A stretch of 64,000 bases of DNA from Parvibaculum sp046297875 (lineage in GTDB: Bacteria; Pseudomonadota; Alphaproteobacteria; Parvibaculales; Parvibaculaceae), in NCBI RefSeq assembly GCF_046297875.1, contig NZ_JBKBHD010000001.1:558001-622000 (forward strand). The letters run 5' to 3'. The notes under the pieces were generated by a model that worked only from the letters and a program-made list of their open reading frames with translations, was not told where the DNA came from and made no database searches. This document shows, in pieces, positions 48,631 through 55,788 of this stretch. Within the stretch, counting starts at the first letter, position 1; every line of letters starts with the position of its first letter. A program made the translations under genes and the position numbers.

Positions 48631-49941
48631 TTATCCCTTGCGGGACAGGAAACTGAAGAGGGACGAACGGGCGGCTTTCGGCGCGCGCGTCTCGCGGCCG
48701 CAAAGTTCGCGCGCGAGGAAACGGAAACCATCTGCCGTCTTTCCCTTGGGTTCGAGTTCCTCGACCATCTGGCCGTTATTGGCGGCCGTGCCGAAGAGGC
48801 CCGGATTGAACGGAAGCACGAGCGTCGCATCGGTGCCGACCGCTTCCGCAAAATCCTTGACCGGAATTTCTGGGCGCTTCGGCATGCCGACCTGATTGAG
48901 AACGATATGCGCAGCATTGTCGTTCGGGCGGGCCTGACGCGTGAGATCGAGAATATTCTTCGCATTGCGCAGGCTGGCGAGATCGGGCGTCGCGGTGATG
49001 ACGATTTCATCGGCGGCGAGCAGCACTTTCTTCGTCCAGGGAGCCCAGACATGCGGCAGGTCGACGATCACGCAGGGGACGCCCTCGCGCACGATATCGA
49101 GCACGGTTTCGCAGCTGTCGCCATCCATCTCGAAATCGCGGTCGAGAACGGCGGGTGCAGCAAAGAGGCTGAGCCGGTCCGAGCACTTCACCAGCAGGCG
49201 GTCAAGCAGCACATCGTCAAGCCGCTCCGGCGCCGTCAGGGCATCGGCGATGCCCTGGGCGGGGTCCTGATTGAAGTCGAGACCGGCGGTGCCGAAAGGA
49301 AGATCGAGATCGGTGATGATGACGTCTTCATCCATGCCCGTCGAAATGCACCAGCCGACATTATGCGCAATGGTGCTGGAGCCGGTGCCGCCCTTGGCAC
49401 CGATAAAGGCGATGGTGCGGCCGATCGGCGGCGCGTCGGGATCGACATAGAGGCGCGAGATCGCCTCGATGACTCCCATCGGATGGAGCGGCGCGACTAG
49501 ATATTCGTTCACGCCCTGCCGCATCATCTCGCGATAGAGAGAGACGTCGTTCATGTGGCCGATCACGACGACTTTCGTGCCGGCATCGCAGACTTCGGCG
49601 AGCGAGCCGAGTTGGCCGAAAAGGTCGCCGCCCGTGGCGTGCGTCTCGACCATGATGAGGTTCGGCGTGGCCGACTGCTGATACTGCTCGATGGCGGCCG
49701 GAATGCCGCCCATGTGAACCGTCAGATGCGCCTTCGCAAGACGACGGTCCTCGCCGGCGCGCTGGATGGCAGCACCCGTGCCCGGCTGTTCGCAGAAGGC
49801 ATGGATGGTGATGCGCGGCACCGGCTTCATGACCGCGAGCGTATCGCCTTCGCCGGCCGGGGCGGCATGGGCCGCTGCCGTGGCCGGCATGGGCGGCGCC
49901 TCGACTGCCATGTCGGGTTCCCTGCGGGCCAGATTGCTCAT
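48631..49941 (-). CDS. cpaE: Pilus assembly ATPase CpaE/TadZ
   Basis: A 436-residue localisation factor for the Tad system. The N-terminal half is a receiver-like domain (with IMVETHATGGDLFGQL and VVVIGHMNDVSLYREM) lacking a clear phosphoacceptor pattern; the C-terminal half is a ParA/MinD-like ATPase with the deviant Walker A AKGGTGSSTIAHN. In Caulobacter CpaE marks the pole for pili. ATG at 49941 overlaps the cpaD stop by 4 bases. Position between cpaD and cpaF is standard. Confidence 0.94.
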   Translation of the reverse strand: MSNLARREPDMAVEAPPMPATAAAHAAPAGEGDTLAVMKPVPRITIHAFCEQPGTGAAIQRAGEDRRLAKAHLTVHMGGIPAAIEQYQQSATPNLIMVETHATGGDLFGQLGSLAEVCDAGTKVVVIGHMNDVSLYREMMRQGVNEYLVAPLHPMGVIEAISRLYVDPDAPPIGRTIAFIGAKGGTGSSTIAHNVGWCISTGMDEDVIITDLDLPFGTAGLDFNQDPAQGIADALTAPERLDDVLLDRLLVKCSDRLSLFAAPAVLDRDFEMDGDSCETVLDIVREGVPCVIVDLPHVWAPWTKKVLLAADEIVITATPDLASLRNAKNILDLTRQARPNDNAAHIVLNQVGMPKRPEIPVKDFAEAVGTDATLVLPFNPGLFGTAANNGQMVEELEPKGKTADGFRFLARELCGRETRAPKAARSSLFSFLSRKG

Positions 49942-50642
49942 TGGCTTACCTCGCTGATGGCACCGGAATCCTGCGCGCCACGCGTGGTCGCGGTCGGCTC
50001 ACCCGCACGATACTTTTCAAGCACCGTATTGCGGCGGCCGGGATCAGCAGGGCCCATCGGACGCGGACCGAGAAGGTCCGCCGGGTTTGCGACCATCGCC
50101 GCAAGATTGTTCTGTGTTGCGCAGCCATGGTTCGGCATGAGGCCGTTCGACGGATCGAAAGCGGCGTCCTGCGTCCAGTTTCCGCAGGCGGTCGGCCGTG
50201 CAACATAATGCTTGAAGGACAGGATCAGCGGTGCGGAGGCATCCGCCCCCGACGCGCGATAGGGCGTATAGGCAAGATCGGATGCGACGACGCCGTTTTC
50301 ATTCAGCAGATCGCGCACATCGCTCAGCGCCACGGTTGCCGCGCCCGAATTGGGGGCGCCAGTGGGCGTCGAAATCGTAAGCGCGCCCTGGCCACGCTGG
50401 CGATAGGCGGCGGCGAAGCTCTCGATCGCAGCGCGGTCGGACGGCGCGAGCCCAGGCTGGCCGGGCACGACGCCGACTTTCAGTGTCGAGACACCGGTTT
50501 CGACGGTGATCGGGTGTGTGTAGTGGGCGCCGAACTCTGCATTCTCGGCGCCATTGAAGCCGCAGCCTGCAAGGCCTGCAGACGCCGCGAGAGCGAGCGC
50601 GCGAAGAGCGTTCATGCCGGTGAGCCTTGTCATAGCGTTCAT
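49938..50642 (-). CDS. cpaD: Pilus assembly lipoprotein CpaD
   Basis: A 234-residue outer-membrane lipoprotein of the CpaD family. The signal peptide ends in the lipobox LAGC (about residue 22-25), and the mature part carries the conserved HPITVETGVSTLKV strand and the late CGNWTQ...NHGCATQNNLAAMVANP block that is diagnostic for CpaD. It is thought to support secretin function. The ATG at 50642 follows GAGGT; a second ATG three codons on is possible. It lies 10 bp after cpaC and overlaps cpaE by ATGA. Confidence 0.93.
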   Translation of the reverse strand: MNAMTRLTGMNALRALALAASAGLAGCGFNGAENAEFGAHYTHPITVETGVSTLKVGVVPGQPGLAPSDRAAIESFAAAYRQRGQGALTISTPTGAPNSGAATVALSDVRDLLNENGVVASDLAYTPYRASGADASAPLILSFKHYVARPTACGNWTQDAAFDPSNGLMPNHGCATQNNLAAMVANPADLLGPRPMGPADPGRRNTVLEKYRAGEPTATTRGAQDSGAISEVSQ

Positions 50643-50652
50643 CTTCTGCACC

Positions 50653-52110
50653 TCAATCAACAACAAAGCCGACGGGACCCTGGAGCGACTTGTCGCCCGC
50701 CGCGGCACCGCGCGCACCATAGGTTGCGTTCAGGCGACCCATGAGGATCGTGTCCATATCGCCCGCCGGGGCGAAACCGTCGGTCGGCAGCACGAGCTTG
50801 TCGCGCGACGTCGGATCGACCAGATAGGGCGTCACGATCACAACAAGTTCGGTTTCGTTCTTCTGGTAGTCGCGGCTGCGGAAGAGCTGGCCCAGAACCG
50901 GCACATCCTTCGCACCCGGCACACCGTCGATATTCTGGCGCGTCGAGTCCGACAGGAGACCGGCCATGACGAGCGAACCGCCGCTCGGCAGTTCCAGCGT
51001 CGTTTCCGCGCGGCGCACCTTCAGGCCCGGCACGGTGACACCGCTGCCACCGGCGCCCTGGATGACGAAGGCGCCATCGGAGGAAAGCTCGCTCACTTCC
51101 GTCGAAATCTTGAGGCTGATGCGGCCTTCGCTGAGCACCACGGGCGTGAAGTTGAGGCCGACACCGAAAGGCTTGAACTCGAGCTGCACATTGCCGTCGC
51201 GGTCGCGCGACGTGGGCACCGGGAATTCGCCGCCTGCGAGGAACTTTGCCGACTCGCCCGAAATTGCCGTCAGGTTGGGTTCGGCAAGCGTCTTCAGGAT
51301 GCCATTGCGCTCCATCATGCGAAGGGCGGCATCGACACTGCCATCGCTGCCCGTGACACCCGTGCCATCGGTCGACAGGCCGCCAAGTGACCGGCCCTGA
51401 ACGCTGAAGGCATTGGACGTCGCCAGACGCAACGCAAAGTCTCCGAAATTGGCTGCCGTCGAAAGATCGACACCAAGCTGCTTGATGACATTGCGCTGCA
51501 TTTCGGCAACCGTCACCTTCAGCATCACCTGGTCCTTGCCCTCGATGCCGAGCATGTTGAGCACATTGTCCCGGGAAACACCGATATAGCGCGCGGCAAG
51601 ATCATGAGCGCGGTCGGCTTCGGTCGCGCTGGCGACCATGCCGGAGAGGACGACGTGATCGTTGATCGACTCGGCGTCGATGCGCGCCTTGGGGAAATAC
51701 TGGCGCAGCGTCTGGCGAAGACCGGTCAGGTCGCGCGCCACGCGGATCTCTAGATTGAGGATCTGCTGGCCCGCTTCATTGAAGAAGAAGGCGTTGGTCT
51801 GGCCGACCGCAAGTCCGATCAGATAGGTGCGCCGGTTGGTGCGGACGACCGCATCCACGATTTCGGGGTTGGAAACGAGCACATCGCGCGCTGCAACCGG
51901 CAACTCCACGATCGCCGCCTTGTTGAGGCCGAGCACGATGCTGCGCGAGGACTGGCCGCTGCCGCCCTGATCGATCTTGACGAGCCGCGCGTCGCCCGCG
52001 AGCGCGAGTTCAGCCGGCATCATCGCCATCGAGACGGCGCAGAAGACCACCGCCGCATGGCGCGCGAGACGCGCGAGGCCCGATTTCAGCGTGTTCCACA
52101 TGGTGTTCAT
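50653..52110 (-). CDS. cpaC: Secretin of the Tad pilus, CpaC/RcpA
   Basis: Outer-membrane secretin of about 485 residues through which the pilus leaves. A signal peptide (ending ELALA, about residue 38) is followed by the pilus N-domain (IVLGLNKAAIVELPVAARDVLVSNPE), a BON-like domain, and the secretin domain with GGEFPVPTS, EFKPFGVGLNFTP and the C-terminal LVVIVTPYLVDP. The start at 52110 has GGAG six bases upstream; ATG 52122 and GTG 52125 are earlier options. A related stand-alone N-domain protein lies at 55190-55708. Confidence 0.94.
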   Translation of the reverse strand: MNTMWNTLKSGLARLARHAAVVFCAVSMAMMPAELALAGDARLVKIDQGGSGQSSRSIVLGLNKAAIVELPVAARDVLVSNPEIVDAVVRTNRRTYLIGLAVGQTNAFFFNEAGQQILNLEIRVARDLTGLRQTLRQYFPKARIDAESINDHVVLSGMVASATEADRAHDLAARYIGVSRDNVLNMLGIEGKDQVMLKVTVAEMQRNVIKQLGVDLSTAANFGDFALRLATSNAFSVQGRSLGGLSTDGTGVTGSDGSVDAALRMMERNGILKTLAEPNLTAISGESAKFLAGGEFPVPTSRDRDGNVQLEFKPFGVGLNFTPVVLSEGRISLKISTEVSELSSDGAFVIQGAGGSGVTVPGLKVRRAETTLELPSGGSLVMAGLLSDSTRQNIDGVPGAKDVPVLGQLFRSRDYQKNETELVVIVTPYLVDPTSRDKLVLPTDGFAPAGDMDTILMGRLNATYGARGAAAGDKSLQGPVGFVVD

Positions 52111-52125
52111 GACCGGCTCCATCAC

Positions 52126-52905
52126 TTACTTCACACGCACAGACTGCGTGACGCCATAGCGCACGATTTTCACCACCGAACCGCCTTCGCGGTTGGACGT
52201 ATCGACTTCCGAACCCGCCGCATCCTTTTCGCCCATGCTGCGGAGCGACAGGGCAAGCCGGCTTTCGTTGGACGCGACCGAGACAAGCTCGACCTGCGCC
52301 GGCGTGAGTTCCAGCGTCGCGGTACGGCCGACAACCACCTGGTCGCCGGATTCGCTGAAGCGCTGGTCGATGGCGAGTACGCGCACATTGCGCAGCACCG
52401 TCTGGCCGCGATTGACATCGACGAGATCCACCCGGTCGTTCGGGAGGATGAAGCCGCCGGCGCTGGTCTGCGGCGTGATCTCCACGGCGATGGCGCGCAT
52501 GCCGGGCTCAATGAGGGCGGACATGAAGCCCGCACCGGAAAGATTGATCAGCTTTTCTTCTGTGACCGGCTCACCCGCGAGAAGCGACGAGCGCGCGACG
52601 GCGCCGGTATATTCCTCAAGTGCGGCAGGTCGCGCGGCGCGGGAAATATAGGCCGGGTTCATGGAAGCGTCGGGCCAGCGCTGCCAGCGCAGATCGCTCG
52701 ACGAGGCCCGTTGCCCGAGCTGCAGATTGCGGCCGGCAACCAGCACTTCGGTCGTCGGCTCCTCGATCTTTTCAACGACAGGTTCGGGCTTCGAAGTCGT
52801 CATCAGCCCGCGTGCGAGAAGCGCCGCGAGGCCCGCGGCGACAACCGCCAGAACCAGAACTCCAATGCGTGCGGCGTTCACTTGCCCAATCCTTTCATAG
52901 TCCAT
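52126..52905 (-). CDS. cpaB: Flp pilus assembly protein CpaB/RcpC
   Basis: A 259-residue periplasmic, membrane-anchored protein with an N-terminal transmembrane helix (about 13-33) and a SAF domain (TEVLVAGRNLQLGQRASSSD onward) followed by the RcpC C-domain with FILPNDRVDLVDV. It probably binds peptidoglycan or stabilises the secretin. The gene begins 32 bp after cpaA and ends directly before cpaC. The start at 52905 gives MDYERIGQVNAAR, a usual CpaB N-terminus. Confidence 0.93.
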   Translation of the reverse strand: MDYERIGQVNAARIGVLVLAVVAAGLAALLARGLMTTSKPEPVVEKIEEPTTEVLVAGRNLQLGQRASSSDLRWQRWPDASMNPAYISRAARPAALEEYTGAVARSSLLAGEPVTEEKLINLSGAGFMSALIEPGMRAIAVEITPQTSAGGFILPNDRVDLVDVNRGQTVLRNVRVLAIDQRFSESGDQVVVGRTATLELTPAQVELVSVASNESRLALSLRSMGEKDAAGSEVDTSNREGGSVVKIVRYGVTQSVRVK

Positions 52906-52937
52906 TGCCGGAACATTTGTTCCGCAATGTCATTGCA

Positions 52938-53444
52938 TCATGCGGCGTGTGTCGCCGCCTCAAGCCAGACGCTTTGCTGAAACATCCAGAGCCCGCCAAG
53001 GCCCAGCGCAACGCCGTAGGGAATGCCCGCTTTCCGGTCGTGCAACCGCGCGATCCATTCTCGGCGGATAAGCACTGGCGGCAGGGGCATGGAGCGAAAC
53101 CAAAGAAGCACAAGTGTCAGGGCGCCACCGAGAACGGAGGCAAGAAGCAGATAACCAAGCAGGTCGCTCCAGCCGAGCCAGAGCGCGATCGCCGCAAGGA
53201 ATTTCGCATCGCCGCCGCCGATCCAGCCGAAGCCGAACATCACCATGCCGACAACGAGCATCGCTGCGCCCGCCGCAAGATGAAGTCCCGCTTCCTGCCA
53301 GCCGAGACCCGAAAAGGGCACCAACATGAGGAAGGCCACCGCAAGTGCAGCGGTCAGCATGTTCGGGATTGTCATGGTCGTCAGATCCCAGATCGCGCCG
53401 AAGATCATCGCGAGCGGGAAAATGGCGAGGACAAGATAGCTCAT
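52938..53444 (-). CDS. cpaA: Prepilin peptidase CpaA/TadV
   Basis: A 168-residue aspartyl membrane protease that cleaves the Flp prepilin. The two catalytic Asp are in WDLTTMTIPN (about 19-28) and GGGDAKFLAA (about 78-87), the GxGD signature of prepilin peptidases. About five to six membrane helices are expected. It lacks the N-methyltransferase domain of type IV PilD, as is normal for Tad systems. ATG at 53444; upstream in-frame readings encode no membrane start. It heads the cpa operon, with the pilin gene 285 bp upstream as a separate unit. Confidence 0.93.
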   Translation of the reverse strand: MSYLVLAIFPLAMIFGAIWDLTTMTIPNMLTAALAVAFLMLVPFSGLGWQEAGLHLAAGAAMLVVGMVMFGFGWIGGGDAKFLAAIALWLGWSDLLGYLLLASVLGGALTLVLLWFRSMPLPPVLIRREWIARLHDRKAGIPYGVALGLGGLWMFQQSVWLEAATHAA

Positions 53445-53653
53445 CACGAGAGATGCCCGGTTTCCAACAAGGGCGATGCCGCCCCCGCGCCAGGCGGCCC
53501 CATGCCTCCTCGCGCCTTCCGATACTGGGCAAAGGACCGTAAATTTGAGGTAAATGGCGGCCCGAAATGAGCCGATTTGCAAGATTTCTCCTTGGCTTGG
53601 CGAAAAGCGGCGGGGATGCGCGGAAAAGCCAGGTGCAGGCCCCCAATACGACA

Positions 53654-53685
53654 AAGCCGCCAGCGCAGTGAAGCGCTGACGGCTT
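53654..53685 (-). terminator. Hairpin terminator between the pilin gene and cpaA
   Basis: A 12-bp stem (AAGCCGCCAGCG with CGCTGACGGCTT, one wobble) followed on the minus strand by TTTG and on the plus strand by TTTT. It lies 45 bp past the Flp pilin stop and could separate the abundant pilin message from the cpa operon. A second GC hairpin (TGCCGGG/CCCGGCA, near 53699-53718) precedes it. Confidence 0.7.
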
Positions 53686-53729
53686 TTCATTTCGCGTTGC
53701 CGGGATGAAGCCCGGCACGCCCGTGCGGC

Positions 53730-53897
53730 TTACTCGGAGAGCGCCGTGGAGATCGACTCGAAGGTCGCCTTCACGCTGTCACCGATCGTGCCAACGGCAA
53801 CGACGATCACGACCGAGATGCCCGCGGCGATCAGGCCATACTCGATGGCGGTCGCGCCGGACTCATTCTTCAGAAACGACTTGAGAAACTGGCCCAT
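53730..53897 (-). CDS. Flp/Fap pilin component
   Basis: The 55-residue major pilin, found by direct translation. The sequence opens MGQFLKSFLKNESG and is cut by CpaA after this Gly; the mature 41 residues begin ATAIEYGLIAAG, giving the Gly/xxxxEY processing signature of Flp pilins (Glu +5, Tyr +6). The remaining hydrophobic helix (ISVVIVVAVGTIGD) forms the pilus core. A strong Shine-Dalgarno AAGGAGG lies 8 bp upstream of the ATG, fitting high expression. Codon use looks highly biased. It is transcribed separately from cpaA, with a terminator hairpin at 53654 and a long AT-rich upstream region. Confidence 0.95.
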   Translation of the reverse strand: MGQFLKSFLKNESGATAIEYGLIAAGISVVIVVAVGTIGDSVKATFESISTALSE

Positions 53898-54262
53898 GAA
53901 AAGCCTCCTTGAACCTTGACTGTCGACAGCACCAACCCTTGAACCCTGCCGGGCAAAGGGAGCCCCTTCGGACTGGAGACGACCCTAGCGGACCTCTGTT
54001 ACCCAAATGCTAACGATTACTCTCAATTTCTCTCTCTGTTTAGAAAATTTTCCCGGTATTCCAAGCATATAAATAATGATTACTGTATTTAATCTGGAAT
54101 TTCCTTATTCAATTGGTTTACTGGCACATCAATGCCCGGGGGCTCGATCAGAGAAGGGTTAATCGCGGGTTAAAGCCCTATCATTGCAGGCGCAGGACGG
54201 CGTTTACGCCTGCGGCGCCGCATCTCTCTTCTCGCGAATACAAAGGATGGAGGGATTGTGCC
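53898..54262 (-). promoter_or_regulatory. Pilin upstream region, 365 bp, AT-rich
   Basis: No gene is seen. A strikingly AT-rich block (about 54000-54115) in otherwise GC-rich DNA probably holds the flp promoter and UP-like elements. Nearer the gene the 5' UTR has a perfect 10-bp palindrome CTGTCGACAG (53920-53929) and a direct repeat CCTTGAACC (about 53907 and 53938). A perfect CtrA-type box is at 54159-54173. Confidence 0.6.
54159..54173. promoter_or_regulatory. Perfect CtrA-type box TTAA-N7-TTAA upstream of the Flp pilin gene
   Basis: TTAATCGCGGGTTAA: both half sites intact with 7-bp spacing. It lies 262 bp upstream of the pilin start and 90 bp beyond the end of the Crp/Fnr gene. CtrA activates pilA in Caulobacter, so a similar role is likely, though the distance to the gene is long. 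Confidence 0.7.
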
Positions 54263-55003
54263 TCAGGCGGGCTCGCACAAGGCGCGAAGCCGGGCCTCAT
54301 CGGCCACGACCAGGCCGGGATAGTCACGCAGCGCGATCCCGTCCCGGACGAGTTCGGCGATGGCGCGGGCAACGGTTTCTTCCGTCGTGTCCACGCGCGC
54401 CGCCAGTTCGCGGTGGCGGGGCAGCCGGGCGATGCGCAGGCAATCCTGGCCCTCGCCATTGCGGTGCGGCTCGGCGAGCGCCAGCAATTCGCCATAGAGG
54501 CGCTGGGCGCCGGTGCCCTCCGTCGCGCCGCTTTCGGCAGTGACGGCAACCTCCCGGGCGCGCAGCAGCCGGGCATATTGGCAAAGAAGCGCGCGGGAGA
54601 CGGATTCCTCGCGCGAAAGGAGTTCGATGAAGCGGTCGCTCGAGAGCGTGGCGACAAGCCCGTCTTCGCGGGCAACGGCGGACAGGCCCTCTTCGGCAAC
54701 GCCGAAGAGGGCCATTTCGCCGAACTGGCCGCCGGCATTGACGTCGGTATAGAAGATGCGGCCAGCGGCGCCCGAACCGCGCGCCAGCCGCACACTGCCG
54801 GCGACGACGAAGGTCACGCCGTCCAGTTCGCCACCCTGATCGAGATTGAGGAGAATTTCGCCGCGTTCCACGCCGCGCCAGTCGCATTCGGCGGCAAGCA
54901 GCGCCAGTTCGCGCGGCGGAAGGGCAGATAATATGGCGATGCCGGCAAGCGTTTGTGCCTGGCCCGACGCCTCATTCCGGCCCTGCACCATATTCCGCGC
55001 CAT
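54263..55003 (-). CDS. Crp/Fnr-family transcriptional regulator within the Tad locus
   Basis: A 246-residue regulator with an N-terminal cyclic-nucleotide-binding fold (GEILLNLDQGG, FGEMALFG) and a C-terminal winged helix with AARVDTTEETVARAIAELVRDG. No Fnr-type Cys cluster is visible, so it is probably not an iron-sulfur oxygen sensor; the GEMA motif with Leu-Phe following lacks the classical Arg-Thr/Ser cAMP contacts, so the ligand is uncertain. It lies between the pilin gene and the stand-alone CpaC N-domain gene, flanked by CtrA-type boxes. I infer that it regulates pilus genes. Confidence 0.85.
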   Translation of the reverse strand: MARNMVQGRNEASGQAQTLAGIAILSALPPRELALLAAECDWRGVERGEILLNLDQGGELDGVTFVVAGSVRLARGSGAAGRIFYTDVNAGGQFGEMALFGVAEEGLSAVAREDGLVATLSSDRFIELLSREESVSRALLCQYARLLRAREVAVTAESGATEGTGAQRLYGELLALAEPHRNGEGQDCLRIARLPRHRELAARVDTTEETVARAIAELVRDGIALRDYPGLVVADEARLRALCEPA

Positions 55004-55047
55004 AGCTTGCTCCCTGAACGACTGGAACGAGACTAGGCGGCTTGCGT

Positions 55048-55062
55048 TTAATTGCCCGTTAA
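55048..55062. promoter_or_regulatory. Perfect CtrA-type box between the Crp/Fnr gene and the CpaC N-domain gene
   Basis: TTAATTGCCCGTTAA, a full TTAA-N7-TTAA match, 45 bp upstream of the Crp/Fnr start and 128 bp upstream of the divergent CpaC N-domain gene. It could control either or both. Confidence 0.7.
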
Positions 55063-55189
55063 TGCGGCCGGGCGGCAGGACACACGGTCAACATATCCTT
55101 TACCTGTTCGGCGCTACTGTCTGCACAGCAGTCCCTTACCGGACCATCTGCAATCGCGCGCCACGCGCCCCGACAATAGCGGCTGGAAC

Positions 55190-55708
55190 ATGCGTAACGA
55201 TCAGACGAGCAGGAAGCCCGCAGGCCTGACGGCAATACTGGCGCTCGGCGCCGGCATGGCCGCATTTGCGGCGACGGGCGCGGCGGCTTCCGAATTCAAG
55301 GTGCCGATGAACGAGACGAAGCCGCTGCATCTTTCGGTGCCTGCGGCGACGGTGATGGTCGGCAATCCCGCCATTGCCGATGTATCGGTCGAAAGCACGA
55401 AGCTCATCTATGTCATGGGCCGCAACTACGGCACGACGAACCTTGTCGCGCTCGATGCCGATGGCAAGACCATCGTGGACATGAAGCTCAGCGTGACGGC
55501 GCAGGGCGCTTCCGCCGTGACGCTGACACGCGGCACCGGCCAGCTCTCCTACAATTGCTCGCCGCGCTGCGAACGTGTGCCGGTGATCGGCGACAACCCG
55601 GACTCCTTCGAAACGCTGATGCAGCAGGCCGCCAGCATGAACGACGCCAAGGCAGGCGCCAGCGGCGGCGATGGCGGATCGGGTGGCGGCAGCGGCACCA
55701 TGCGCTGA
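55190..55708 (+). CDS. Stand-alone pilus-assembly N-domain (CpaC/RcpA N-terminal-like) protein
   Basis: A 172-residue exported protein. A signal peptide (about 12-40, ending AAAS) is followed by the secretin pilus N-domain seen in CpaC: LHLSVPAATVMVGNPAIADVSVES and VMGRNYGTTNLVALDADGK. It has no secretin barrel. After the domain comes a short Cys pair (YNCSPRCERVPVIGD) and a Gly/Ser-rich tail. It may act as an accessory to the Tad secretin or as a periplasmic adaptor. Followed by a terminator at 55731, so it is monocistronic. Start chosen at 55190 because the preceding frame lacks a signal sequence. Widespread in alphaproteobacteria next to Tad loci as I recall. Confidence 0.85.
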   Translation: MRNDQTSRKPAGLTAILALGAGMAAFAATGAAASEFKVPMNETKPLHLSVPAATVMVGNPAIADVSVESTKLIYVMGRNYGTTNLVALDADGKTIVDMKLSVTAQGASAVTLTRGTGQLSYNCSPRCERVPVIGDNPDSFETLMQQAASMNDAKAGASGGDGGSGGGSGTMR

Positions 55709-55730
55709 AGCCGGACAATGCTTCCAGAAA

Positions 55731-55761
55731 AAAGGCCGCCCTCCAGGGCGGCCTTTCTTGT
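55731..55761 (+). terminator. Intrinsic terminator after the CpaC N-domain gene
   Basis: An 11-bp perfect stem (AAAGGCCGCCC/GGGCGGCCTTT) with loop TCCA, then TTTCTTGTT. It may also serve the convergent vWA gene on the minus strand. Confidence 0.9.
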
Positions 55762-55788
55762 TGGGGCTCCAACGTCAGGGAATATCTG

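Noticed and set aside
47136..48656. A 506-codon open frame on the plus strand opposite cpaF
   Set aside because: It mirrors the codon structure of the real ATPase gene and has no recognisable domain or ribosome-binding site.
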